Shown in pieces: positions 52,205-61,355 of a stretch of DNA of 64,000 nucleotides. The first letter of the stretch is position 1. Each line of letters opens with the position of its first letter. The notes beneath the pieces were generated by a model. It searched no databases and was not told where the DNA came from. It was given only the letters and a program-made list of their open reading frames with translations. Made by a program: the position numbers and the translations under genes. This stretch comes from Pedobacter sandarakinus (GTDB taxonomy: Bacteria; Bacteroidota; Bacteroidia; Sphingobacteriales; Sphingobacteriaceae), in the NCBI RefSeq assembly GCF_026240095.1, contig NZ_JAPIVG010000001.1, positions 434,001 to 498,000 of the forward strand, given 5' to 3'.

Positions 52205-53113
52205 TTATTTTGCAATAAAATTTAAAAGTAAACCCAATTGTACCGCTGGTATGTAGAAAAATGAGCAAAACATCACTTTTCTTGCATCGGCAAGGTCTTG
52301 GCTTATCAGAAGTTTAAATGCCAACCAACTAAAAATTGCACCTGCAACTAAAGATAATCCCGCTATGTAGTAACCACCAAAGCCATAAAATGTTGGCAAT
52401 AAACTAACAGGGATTAAAATTAGCGTACTTAAAAATGTAAGCAATGCGGTAACCTTATCGCGTTTTTTTGTTGGTAACAATCTAAAGCCGGCTTTCTTAT
52501 AATCATCATCGAGTACCCAGGCAATTGCCCAAAAGTGAGGAAACTGCCATACAAATTGAATTAAGAACAAAATGCCAGCGATGTAATAGTCTATCTCATG
52601 GAACATTTCGGCTTTCAAACTTCCAAATGCAGCTAAATAACCAATAAGTGGCGGCAAGGCACCAGGAATAGCCCCCACAAATACAGCAATCGGCGACTTT
52701 CGTTTTAATGGCGTATAAGCAAATGCATACAGTAAAATAGAAAACACAGAAAGCAAGCCTGTTTCAAGATTCAACCTTCCTAAAAGCCAGGTCCCCAGAA
52801 ATGCCATAAATACGCCCAAAATCAATCCTTGTCCGGTAGTCATTCTTCCTGCAGGCATTGGCCGATCTTTGGTACGAGCCATTAATTTATCGAGATCTTT
52901 CTCAATAATTTCATTAAAGCAGTTTGCAGCGGCGGTAACCAGAAATCCTCCAAAAACTAAAATGAGCCAATTACCCCAGTCTATAGATGGAATATTACCT
53001 CTTCCTACCTGCATTTTCTGACCAATTAGGAACGATATAGATGCAGAAAACACAACCGTAAACGATAGCCTGAATTTGATGAGTTTTGAAAAATCCGAAA
53101 AAACCTGTTTCAA
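52205..53113 (-). CDS. ctaB: protoheme IX farnesyltransferase (haem O synthase)
   Basis: 302-residue UbiA-type prenyltransferase that adds the farnesyl chain to haem B, giving haem O. The Asp-rich substrate motif is NCFNEIIEKDLDKLMARTKDRPM; split here as NEIIEKDLDKLMARTKDRP. The second Asp-rich loop is WVLDDDYKKAGFRLLP. About eight membrane helices. It is followed by subunit III-like genes and preceded by the haem A synthase gene, 11 bp apart. Confidence 0.95.
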   Translation of the reverse strand: MKQVFSDFSKLIKFRLSFTVVFSASISFLIGQKMQVGRGNIPSIDWGNWLILVFGGFLVTAAANCFNEIIEKDLDKLMARTKDRPMPAGRMTTGQGLILGVFMAFLGTWLLGRLNLETGLLSVFSILLYAFAYTPLKRKSPIAVFVGAIPGALPPLIGYLAAFGSLKAEMFHEIDYYIAGILFLIQFVWQFPHFWAIAWVLDDDYKKAGFRLLPTKKRDKVTALLTFLSTLILIPVSLLPTFYGFGGYYIAGLSLVAGAIFSWLAFKLLISQDLADARKVMFCSFFYIPAVQLGLLLNFIAK

Positions 53114-53124
53114 CCTTCTTTATA

Positions 53125-54183
53125 TTATTGTTTATAGGTGCTTGTTCGATAAACCAACAAGTACAGATAAAATTGTAAACTAAATAACAGCGTCGAAAAT
53201 AAAATATGCACTGCTTGCGCCGCTGGGGGGAAAGCAATGTAAGCCAAAGCAAAACCACTAAGCAACTGAATGAATAATGTAGCGAGTATAAATCGGGCCG
53301 TTAATAAAGGTGCAGCCTTGCCACTAAAACGATCTATTACCATCTTGTAAACAATCCCATTTGCAATAACAACTAGAATAGCCAGCTCTCTGTGCAGTAC
53401 AAACACGGATGATACTTTCGCTATCCATGTGTCCCTGAAGCCATAGGCCAAGGACTTCGCAACAACATCAACAGATTCTCTCACTTCTGTACCCACTATG
53501 ATTTGAACAATGCTAATCATTAGTGTGAAAAACAAAAACCCTTTCAACCACAATATGCGGTACATAATTACCGAAGGGTTTTGATGCAGTTGTTTAGCGT
53601 AGTTATAAGTGTAAATTGATATTGCTAAAATTACCAGTGCCAGTAGCATGTGCAGGGTAACAATCCATTGTGCTAAATTTGTTGAAACCACGATAGAACC
53701 TAGCCATGCCTGATATCCTACTACCAGGATGTTTAGGAAGCTGAGTACAATAATTCTCTTACCACTTTTCTTGTAAACAAAAGAGCAAGCGAAGGTAAGC
53801 AGAAGAAAGATACCAGCCAATGCACCGACTAATCTATTTAAGTATTCAACCCATGTTTTTGTCGGGTTAAACTCTTCTGGCATTGTAATCGACTGATCAT
53901 GGCGAATACTATCTGCCAGCGCTGCTTTACCTAATTGCTCAAGATATTTTGCAAACTTCTCATTCTTTTTTATTCTTCCAGCAACATATTTCTCCTTATA
54001 ATCTGCAGGGAGTTGGTTTACATTGGTAGGAGGTATATAACGATCGAAACATTTTGGCCAATCAGGACAACCCATGCCCGATCCAGTACTTCTTACAATC
54101 CCTCCGGCTAGAATAACCATTAATGTAACAATAACGGTTATCAAATTAATCCTAATAAATCGTTGTTCTGATCTGCTGACCAT
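53125..54183 (-). CDS. ctaA: haem A synthase (COX15/CtaA family)
   Basis: 352 residues, about eight membrane helices in two similar halves. It oxidises the C8 methyl of haem O to make haem A. Conserved histidines are in VEYLNRLVGA-type context (E and R kept), VTLHMLLALVILA, VLHRELAILVV and AVHILFSTLLF. The N-terminal stretch GGIVRSTGSGMGCPDWPKCF is typical. It comes after coxA, beyond a terminator-like hairpin. Confidence 0.94.
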   Translation of the reverse strand: MVSRSEQRFIRINLITVIVTLMVILAGGIVRSTGSGMGCPDWPKCFDRYIPPTNVNQLPADYKEKYVAGRIKKNEKFAKYLEQLGKAALADSIRHDQSITMPEEFNPTKTWVEYLNRLVGALAGIFLLLTFACSFVYKKSGKRIIVLSFLNILVVGYQAWLGSIVVSTNLAQWIVTLHMLLALVILAISIYTYNYAKQLHQNPSVIMYRILWLKGFLFFTLMISIVQIIVGTEVRESVDVVAKSLAYGFRDTWIAKVSSVFVLHRELAILVVIANGIVYKMVIDRFSGKAAPLLTARFILATLFIQLLSGFALAYIAFPPAAQAVHILFSTLLFSLQFYLYLLVYRTSTYKQ

Positions 54184-54198
54184 ATACCTATTTAGATG

Positions 54199-54243
54199 AA
54201 AAGGGTATCCGGATAAGCAGAAACTTAATCAGATACCCCTTTT
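54199..54243 (-). terminator. hairpin between ctaD and ctaA
   Basis: On the minus strand AAAAGGGGTATC pairs with GATACCCTTTT (11 pairs with one bulged base) over a 22-nt loop, then T. It would act as a terminator or attenuator between the oxidase genes and the haem A genes. Confidence 0.55.
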
Positions 54244-54261
54244 GTATGTTAAAGCCAATAA

Positions 54262-56142
54262 TTAGCCTTTATGTTCTTCAACCGGATTGGCTAATTCCCA
54301 ATCTTGCTGAATTCTCTCTGCTTCTGCATTTCCTTCGAAATCGTGAGGCAAGTTAGAGCTCATGGTTTGCGAGAAAGGAACAGTTTGCGGAATAAAGTCA
54401 GCATCATGTCCTGGTTTACTATAATCGTATGGCCATCTGTAAACTGTAGGAATTTCCCCTGGCCAGTTGCCGTGAAGATGTTCTACCGGAGCAGTCCACT
54501 CGAGCGTATTGGCTTCCCATGGGTTTTGCGGAGATACTTTACCCTTAAAGATCGAGTAAAAGAAGTTAAACAAGAATGCAACTTGTGCGAGTGCTGCCAT
54601 AATAGCTGCCCAGGTTACAAATACATTCACTGTTAACCATTTTTTCATAAACTCAAATTCCGTAAAAGCATAGTAACGACGTGGTACGCCATCTAAACCC
54701 AAGAAGTGTAACGGGAAGAACACCAGGTAAGCAGCGATAAATGTTAACCAAAAGTGCAAATAGCCCAACTTGGCATTCATCATCTTGCCAAACATCTTTG
54801 GAAACCAGTGATACACACCTGCAAGCATACCGAAGATAGCCGCCGATCCCATTACCAAGTGAAAGTGAGCAACAACAAAGTAAGTATCGTGTAGGTTAAT
54901 ATCTAAAGATGCATTCCCTAAAAAGATACCGGTTAAACCACCTGAGATAAAGAACGAAACTAAGCCGATAGCAAACAGCATTGCTGGGGTAAAACGAATA
55001 TTACCTCTCCAAAGTGTAGCCAGATAATTAAAAGTTTTAACCGCTGATGGAACAGCAATGATCAGGGTAGTAATCATAAACACACCGCCCAATAAAGGAT
55101 TCATCCCAGTTACAAACATGTGGTGTCCCCAAACTATAAATGATAATACAGTGATACCAATTAATGAATAAACCATTGCATGGTAACCGAAAATTGGCTT
55201 ACGCGAGTTTACCGAAATTACCTCTGATGAAATACCTAAAGCAGGCATAATTACGATGTATACTTCTGGGTGACCTAAGAACCAGAATAAGTGCTGCCAT
55301 AAAATTGGTGAACCGCCCTCATTTGGTAAAATAGTTGTACCCATTACAATATCAGACAAGTAAAAACTTGTTCCAAAACTACGGTCGAATACCATAAGCA
55401 CCACACCAGCTACAAGAACCGGGAAAGATAGGATTCCTAAAATTGCAGTTAGAAAGAAAGCCCAAATGGTTAATGGCATTTTCCAAAGATCCATCCCTTT
55501 GGTACGCATATTTAAAATGGTACTTACGTAGTTGATACCACCCATTAAAGACGAGGCTACGAATAGAACCATACTTATCAACCATAAAGTCATACCTAAA
55601 CCAGAACCAGGCATCGCTGTCTCAACTACAGATAGTGGCGGATAAACGGTCCAACCGCCAGAGGCAGGGCCAGTTTGGATGAAGAAAGAAGACATCATTA
55701 CCACGCAAGCCATAAAGAAAAACCAGTATGAAAGCATGTTTAAGAATGGCGATGCCATATCTCTTGCACCAATTTGAAGCGGAATGAGCAAGTTACTAAA
55801 GGTACCGCTCAACCCTGCTGTTAGTACAAAGAATACCATGATGGTACCGTGAATCGTTACCAGTGCCAGGTAAAAATCTGGCTTAATTCTGCCACCCTCT
55901 GCCCATTTACCTAAGAAGGTTTCTAAGAAAGGGAAGTTTTGATCTGGCCAAGCCAATTGAATACGGAATAAGATCGATAAGCCCATTGCTATAACAGCCA
56001 TGATAATACCCGTAATTAGGAATTGCTTAGCAATCATTTTATGATCCATGCTGAAGATATACTTCGAGATCAGGGTCTCTTTGTGATGACCATGATCAGC
56101 GTGATCGTGTGTGTGTTCGTCGTGTAATGCTATTGTTGACAT
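54262..56142 (-). CDS. ctaD: cytochrome c oxidase subunit I
   Basis: 626-residue catalytic subunit with the haem a and haem a3-CuB centre. Twelve or more membrane helices; WQHLFWFLGHPEVYIVIMP is the CuB/His-Tyr motif, with HHMFVTG and HDTYFVVAHFHLVMG the haem ligands. The cytoplasmic N terminus is His-rich (EHTHDHADHGHH). The gene lies directly after subunit II, 18 bp apart. Confidence 0.97.
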   Translation of the reverse strand: MSTIALHDEHTHDHADHGHHKETLISKYIFSMDHKMIAKQFLITGIIMAVIAMGLSILFRIQLAWPDQNFPFLETFLGKWAEGGRIKPDFYLALVTIHGTIMVFFVLTAGLSGTFSNLLIPLQIGARDMASPFLNMLSYWFFFMACVVMMSSFFIQTGPASGGWTVYPPLSVVETAMPGSGLGMTLWLISMVLFVASSLMGGINYVSTILNMRTKGMDLWKMPLTIWAFFLTAILGILSFPVLVAGVVLMVFDRSFGTSFYLSDIVMGTTILPNEGGSPILWQHLFWFLGHPEVYIVIMPALGISSEVISVNSRKPIFGYHAMVYSLIGITVLSFIVWGHHMFVTGMNPLLGGVFMITTLIIAVPSAVKTFNYLATLWRGNIRFTPAMLFAIGLVSFFISGGLTGIFLGNASLDINLHDTYFVVAHFHLVMGSAAIFGMLAGVYHWFPKMFGKMMNAKLGYLHFWLTFIAAYLVFFPLHFLGLDGVPRRYYAFTEFEFMKKWLTVNVFVTWAAIMAALAQVAFLFNFFYSIFKGKVSPQNPWEANTLEWTAPVEHLHGNWPGEIPTVYRWPYDYSKPGHDADFIPQTVPFSQTMSSNLPHDFEGNAEAERIQQDWELANPVEEHKG

Positions 56143-56160
56143 AATCTTTCGCTCCTAATA

Positions 56161-57393
56161 TTATTTATTTAACGCCATTTGGTTAGTATTAACCGCAGCC
56201 GAATCGGTTGCTGTTGTATCTGAGGCCGCTTCAGGCGCTGCAGGTGCAACTGGCAAATTAAATTGTTTTCTTAAATCATTGTTTAAGTATGTTTTCTGTT
56301 CAGCTATCCAGGTTTTGTATTCCGCATCAGAAACTACACGCACAACTTTCTGCATGTTATAGTGTCCTGATCCACAAATTTTTGCACAATAGAACAAATA
56401 CTTAAAGTTCGGATCGTTTGTTTCCTGCTGCATTTCGGCAGTAGTTTTAGTTGGTGTGAATTCAAAAAATGTCTTCATACCAGGTACTGTATTCAACTGT
56501 ATGCGGAAGTGTGGCATGTAAAAACTGTGAATTACATCTTTACTTGTCAAGATTAACTTAACAGGTTTACCAACAGGGATTACTAACTCATCAGCCATTT
56601 CATCATCCCTCGAATTAATATCTTTGAAATCAATTCCCAATTGATTAGTTGCTGTAGTTAACTTGTAATTTTTTGTACCAACAACCCCATCAGCTCCTGG
56701 GTAACGAATAGACCATTTGAACTGCTCAGAAGTTATTTCAATTTGTAAAGGCTTATTATTTGGATCTTCAGTTTTGAAGAAAATTGATCTCCAGGTTAAG
56801 AAACCCATTAAAACCAACACCGTTAATACTAATGCAGGAACAATAGTCCAGATTTTCTCAATGGTATTATTATGAGGGTAGTAGTAAGCTTTTCTTTTAG
56901 CAGAGTATTTGTAAATGTAAGAGAAACCGAACAAAAGAATGTGTGTTACGATAAATACGATTGTGGTAATAATTAACGTAAGGTTAAACATTTCATCAAT
57001 TTTCTTCCCATGCTCTGATGCTGCTGCTGGTAATAACATGTTGCCATGAACCGTATATTCCCAATACACACCATACAAACCTAGAACCAAGAACAAAGCA
57101 AATAAACTTGCATGCACCCTATTCCAGTTAATACCAACAGGCTTACCTTGTGCTTCGCGGCTCAATTCGTAAACCTTGATTGATTTACCAATGATGGCAA
57201 TAAATAAACATACAGCCAGGAAGATCAGAATATAGAATATTACTGATTTATAAACCTCATCCATATCAACTTTCGGTGCCGCGGCAGCACCCGCTGCTGC
57301 CTCTTGCGCAAATGCGCTCGTGTTTGCAAAAACAGTAATTAGTACTGCTAAAGCTGCGGTCGTTTTATTCGTGATAAACTTTCTTAAACTCAT
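56161..57393 (-). CDS. ctaC: cytochrome c oxidase subunit II
   Basis: 410 residues: signal peptide (ending AFAQ, about residue 29), three membrane helices in the first 210 residues, then a cupredoxin domain. The CuA ligands lie in VIHSFYMPHFRIQLNTVPG and CAKICGSGHYNM (both Cys and the His and Met). No C-terminal cytochrome c domain is present, so electrons likely come from a separate cytochrome c, probably that of the adjacent ACIII. Confidence 0.94.
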   Translation of the reverse strand: MSLRKFITNKTTAALAVLITVFANTSAFAQEAAAGAAAAPKVDMDEVYKSVIFYILIFLAVCLFIAIIGKSIKVYELSREAQGKPVGINWNRVHASLFALFLVLGLYGVYWEYTVHGNMLLPAAASEHGKKIDEMFNLTLIITTIVFIVTHILLFGFSYIYKYSAKRKAYYYPHNNTIEKIWTIVPALVLTVLVLMGFLTWRSIFFKTEDPNNKPLQIEITSEQFKWSIRYPGADGVVGTKNYKLTTATNQLGIDFKDINSRDDEMADELVIPVGKPVKLILTSKDVIHSFYMPHFRIQLNTVPGMKTFFEFTPTKTTAEMQQETNDPNFKYLFYCAKICGSGHYNMQKVVRVVSDAEYKTWIAEQKTYLNNDLRKQFNLPVAPAAPEAASDTTATDSAAVNTNQMALNK

Positions 57394-57460
57394 TTTCTTA
57401 AAAGTAGTACGCTGTACTTCTATATAATAATTAAATATTCGCTTTTATAAAATCAACAAA

Positions 57461-58714
57461 CTAAAGTTGATGGTGCAAGCTTTCTTGTAATAAAGGGTGA
57501 TTTTTCGCAATCAAAGGCTTCTTGCTCAAAGCACCTAAAACCGTGAAGGTAAACAAACCTACAAAACCAGCAGCAATTCCTATTTCAATAAAGCTGAAAC
57601 CATTGGTTCCTTCTTCAACCGCACCCGGCATAATCATTTGATAGTAATCTACCCAGTGGCCTAAAAGTACCACGATAGAAACAAAAAGTAATTTCGCGTC
57701 GGTTCTTTTGTTATCTCTGTCCATTAATAATAATACCGGCGCTAAGAAATTCATCGCCAGGTTCAGGAAGAACCAAAATTTGTAATATTCAAAACGCTTG
57801 TAGAAGTAAACCGTTTCTTCAGGCATATTTGCATAGTAAATAAGCAAGAACTGTGCAAACCATACATAAGTCCAGAAGATAGAGAAACCGAAGATGAACT
57901 GACCTAAGTTATGTAGGTGGCTATTATTAACCCACTGCATGTAACCAGCTCTCCTTAGCAAAATAATGATAATTGCAATTGTTGCCAAACTGCTCACCCA
58001 CATTGCTGCGAAATTATACCAACCAAACATAGTAGAGAACCAGTGCGCCTCTAATGACATGATGGTATCGAAAGCAAAGATTGGCGTAGTAAAGCCATAG
58101 ATTACCAAAAAGATACAAGCATTTTTAAAACTTTTTCTATATGAATTTAATCCACCAGCTAAATCTTCATTATATGAAAACTTAACGAACATCATAGCGA
58201 AAAAACTGTATACACTTAAAAATAATAACTGGCGTCCTAGAAAGAATGGCTTATTAAGAAATACAGACTTACCTGCAATGATAGCATCATAATGTTCAGA
58301 TCCTTTATCGGCTAAACCATGTGTTGCCCAGTGCTTATAAAGATATGGTACGCTAACATTCTGGCCGTGCTCTACAATGGTGTGCTCCATAAATAAGCCC
58401 GCCGCTACTATAGCAATAAGTATTACTGCAGCAATAGGTAATGTTTTAGCCATTGCCTGTGGTACACGTAAAATTGAAGCAGACCAACCTGCCTGAGCTA
58501 CAAATTGAACAGCTAAGAAAAACATGCCTGACATACATACGCAAGCAAAATAATATCCCATAAGCAACAGGTTTGCAAAAGTGCGCTCTTGATGGCCACT
58601 TAAAAAACCGTAAACGACAGCAGCTATACCTAAAAGGATACCTACCATGCTCAAAGTTTTTACTTTACCTGTAAACTCAAACTGTTCACTAAAATTAATA
58701 TTGTGAGTTCCCAT
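57461..58714 (-). CDS. actF: alternative complex III subunit ActF
   Basis: 417 residues with about ten membrane helices, a member of the quinol:cytochrome c oxidoreductase membrane subunits related to NrfD/PsrC. Shared stretches include GYYFACVCMSGMFFLAVQFVAQAGWS and FAMMFVKFSYNEDL. It is homologous to ActC and lies next to ActE in the cluster. It lacks cofactor motifs and forms part of the membrane core. Confidence 0.88.
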   Translation of the reverse strand: MGTHNINFSEQFEFTGKVKTLSMVGILLGIAAVVYGFLSGHQERTFANLLLMGYYFACVCMSGMFFLAVQFVAQAGWSASILRVPQAMAKTLPIAAVILIAIVAAGLFMEHTIVEHGQNVSVPYLYKHWATHGLADKGSEHYDAIIAGKSVFLNKPFFLGRQLLFLSVYSFFAMMFVKFSYNEDLAGGLNSYRKSFKNACIFLVIYGFTTPIFAFDTIMSLEAHWFSTMFGWYNFAAMWVSSLATIAIIIILLRRAGYMQWVNNSHLHNLGQFIFGFSIFWTYVWFAQFLLIYYANMPEETVYFYKRFEYYKFWFFLNLAMNFLAPVLLLMDRDNKRTDAKLLFVSIVVLLGHWVDYYQMIMPGAVEEGTNGFSFIEIGIAAGFVGLFTFTVLGALSKKPLIAKNHPLLQESLHHQL

Positions 58715-58728
58715 TTATTTCTGCTTTA

Positions 58729-59325
58729 CTATTGTCCTTTTTGTAATTGTTGAACATACATCACTACTTTCCAACGATCTGTTGGTGTAATTTGTGAAGC
58801 ATGCGAGCCCATATTATTTACACCGTAAGTAATGGTATGAAAGATCTTTCCTGCGGTAAGGTCTACCATATTTCCACCTCTGGATGATGCACCTGTTTGA
58901 TAAGCAGGAACACCGCTAAATTTCTCAATTTTCACTAAGTGTCCTTGTCCATCTCCCTTATCTCCGTGGCAAGGGCTACAGAAAACGGTAAACAAGTGCT
59001 TTCCTTCTGCTAAATTAACCGTATCTACTGGTAGCGGATTAAGCAGGCTTACACCAGCAGCTTCATAACCTTCTTTAGTATTTGGATAATTGCCATACTC
59101 TGAGAAACCTACAGGTTTAGTATGTGCAGGTGGCAATTGCGCTGCATGACCTTTAAAACTAGGTACTGCAGCAGTATCAACTGGCTGATCCGGATTTAAA
59201 GCAATCGGGTCATACATGTTTCTGGCATATTCTAAACCAGTACTGCGTTTATCTTTACAAGCCGTAACCGAAGCTGCAAAAGCAATCGCTAAAAACGCCG
59301 TAAAAACAAATTTATTCTTATTCAT
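58729..59325 (-). CDS. actE: alternative complex III cytochrome c subunit ActE
   Basis: 198 residues. Signal peptide with a lipobox (VTAC), so a lipid-anchored periplasmic cytochrome. One haem c site, CSPCHGDKGDGQG, with an axial Met expected downstream (NMGSHASQ region). It passes electrons from ACIII to the oxidase. I start at 59325, which gives a clean lipoprotein signal; the frame opens to 59346. It overlaps actD by 8 bp. Confidence 0.88.
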   Translation of the reverse strand: MNKNKFVFTAFLAIAFAASVTACKDKRSTGLEYARNMYDPIALNPDQPVDTAAVPSFKGHAAQLPPAHTKPVGFSEYGNYPNTKEGYEAAGVSLLNPLPVDTVNLAEGKHLFTVFCSPCHGDKGDGQGHLVKIEKFSGVPAYQTGASSRGGNMVDLTAGKIFHTITYGVNNMGSHASQITPTDRWKVVMYVQQLQKGQ

Positions 59326-59854
59326 AGCTAATGTACTTCCTTTCATTATACTTTACTTCTAAAGCACCTGCATCTTTTAATAATCCATCAATTACCGTAT
59401 GCGCTACATTGTCTTTAGCATCAACAGCGATTACAAAACGATCGTCTGTTGCACGAAGATCCATCACTCTTGGAGCTCTTCCTGGAAACAAATGCGTAGA
59501 AGCATAATAACTTAAAACCATACCGAAAGCACAAAATAGTACTGTAAGCTCGAACATTATCGGAATAAAATCCGGCAATGCAAACGATGGCTTACCACCG
59601 ATATTTACTCTCCAATCGATTACTGCGCAAAAATAAATCAATGCAAAAGCTGCGCAAGTACCTGTGATACCGAAGCAGAAAGCTGCAATATCAATTCTCG
59701 ATCTTTTAATGCCTAATTTGGCTTCTATTCCGTGTATAGGCATTGGCGTGTATACATCATAAATACTGATGTTATTCTCCTGAAGTTTTTCGATGCCATG
59801 CATCATCTCATCCGGATCGCCGAAGCTGCCTAAAATATATTTGATATCACTCAT
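59318..59854 (-). CDS. actD: alternative complex III subunit ActD (DUF3341)
   Basis: 178 residues with two membrane helices (about 58-80 and 97-117) in a small soluble frame (YILGSFGDPDEMMHGIEKL, VYTPMPIHGIEAKLGI). It stabilises ACIII and binds no cofactor. It sits between ActC and ActE, as in other Bacteroidota. Confidence 0.88.
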   Translation of the reverse strand: MSDIKYILGSFGDPDEMMHGIEKLQENNISIYDVYTPMPIHGIEAKLGIKRSRIDIAAFCFGITGTCAAFALIYFCAVIDWRVNIGGKPSFALPDFIPIMFELTVLFCAFGMVLSYYASTHLFPGRAPRVMDLRATDDRFVIAVDAKDNVAHTVIDGLLKDAGALEVKYNERKYISYE

Positions 59855-59856
59855 TG

Positions 59857-61329
59857 TTATATTTTTGCGTAATCTTCTTGTTTAACACTATCAAATTTCT
59901 CTAGAGATTCTATGTATTCAGCTACATACTCTTTATTCTCATGGCCTTCTTTAATCTGTTTCATTTTAGCTTGCTCACTAGCAGATTTCAAGAGTAATTT
60001 AACCTCTGCAATAGCAATAGATGGAAGAACTCTTAAGAATAATAAGAATAAGGTGAAGAATAAGCCTATCGACCCAACGAATACACTAACATCTACCCAA
60101 GTTGGATAAAACATAGCCCAACTAGATGGAATATAATCGCGGTGTAATGATGTTACAATAATTACAAAACGCTCGAACCACATACCAACGTTTACCACAA
60201 TTGACAAAATCCATGTTGCTTTAATGCTTAAACGGATTTTCTTAAACCAAAGTAACTGTGGAGAAATTACGTTGCAGGTCATCATCATCCAGTAAGACCA
60301 CCAGTACGGACCGGTAGAACGGTTGATAAATGCGTATTGTTCGTATTCAGAACCTGAATACCAGGCAATAAAAAACTCTGTTAAGTAAGCTACACCTACA
60401 ATTGATCCTGTTAGAATAATGATTTTATTCATCGATTCGATGTGGAACATGGTGATGTAGTTTTCTAAACCTAAAACCTTACGGGCAACCAATAGAAGTG
60501 TTAACACCATCGCGAAGCCTGAAAAGATCGCCCCAGCTACGAAATAAGGAGGGAAGATTGTAGTATGCCATCCTGGTATTACCGAAGTTGCAAAGTCCAT
60601 TGATACGATCGTGTGAACTGAAAGTACAAGTGGTGTAGAGATACCGGCTAAGATTAATGATACCGCCTCAAAACGTTGCCAAGTTTTTACACTTCCAGAC
60701 CAACCGAAAGAGAAGATTGAATATATTTTCTTACGTGTACCTACAGCACGGTCGCGGATGGTTGCGATATCTGGCAATAAACCAGTGTACCAGAATAATA
60801 ATGATACAGAGAAATATGTAGAGATAGCAAACATATCCCATACCAAAGGGGAATTGAAGTTTACCCAAAGTGACCCAAATTGATTTGGCAATGGAAGCAC
60901 CCAATAAGCTAACCAAGGCCGACCCATGTGCGATACAACATAAGTTGCAGCACAAATAACGGCGAAGATCGTCATGGCCTCCGCAGAACGGTTAATAGAG
61001 TTACGCCAGTTCTGACGGAAAAGTAAAAGTACCGCTGAAATTAGCGTTCCGGCGTGACCGATACCAACCCACCATACGAAACCGGTGATATCCCAAGCCC
61101 ATCCCACTGTTTTGTTTAAGCCCCAGGCACCGATACCATTCCAGAAAGTGTAACTCACAGCTACCACCCAAAGTAATGCACCTAATGCTGAAACGATGAA
61201 ACCAATCCACCAAGCCTTGTTCGGCTTGTTCTCTACCGGACCTAAAATATCATCCGTAATTTTTGCATACGTGATATTATCGCCGGTAATTAATGGTTCT
61301 CTAAGTATTGATTCGTTATGTCCTGACAT
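59857..61329 (-). CDS. actC: alternative complex III subunit ActC (NrfD-like)
   Basis: 490 residues with ten membrane helices, the membrane core thought to hold the quinol site. Recognisable stretches are GFVWWVGIGHAGTLISAVLLLFRQ, NSINRSAEAMTIFAV and HTIVSMDFATSVIPGWHTTIFPPYFV. Its start follows actB by 26 bp and its stop lies 2 bp before actD. Confidence 0.93.
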   Translation of the reverse strand: MSGHNESILREPLITGDNITYAKITDDILGPVENKPNKAWWIGFIVSALGALLWVVAVSYTFWNGIGAWGLNKTVGWAWDITGFVWWVGIGHAGTLISAVLLLFRQNWRNSINRSAEAMTIFAVICAATYVVSHMGRPWLAYWVLPLPNQFGSLWVNFNSPLVWDMFAISTYFSVSLLFWYTGLLPDIATIRDRAVGTRKKIYSIFSFGWSGSVKTWQRFEAVSLILAGISTPLVLSVHTIVSMDFATSVIPGWHTTIFPPYFVAGAIFSGFAMVLTLLLVARKVLGLENYITMFHIESMNKIIILTGSIVGVAYLTEFFIAWYSGSEYEQYAFINRSTGPYWWSYWMMMTCNVISPQLLWFKKIRLSIKATWILSIVVNVGMWFERFVIIVTSLHRDYIPSSWAMFYPTWVDVSVFVGSIGLFFTLFLLFLRVLPSIAIAEVKLLLKSASEQAKMKQIKEGHENKEYVAEYIESLEKFDSVKQEDYAKI

Positions 61330-61355
61330 AATTTGTATTTTCTTTATACGAAAGC

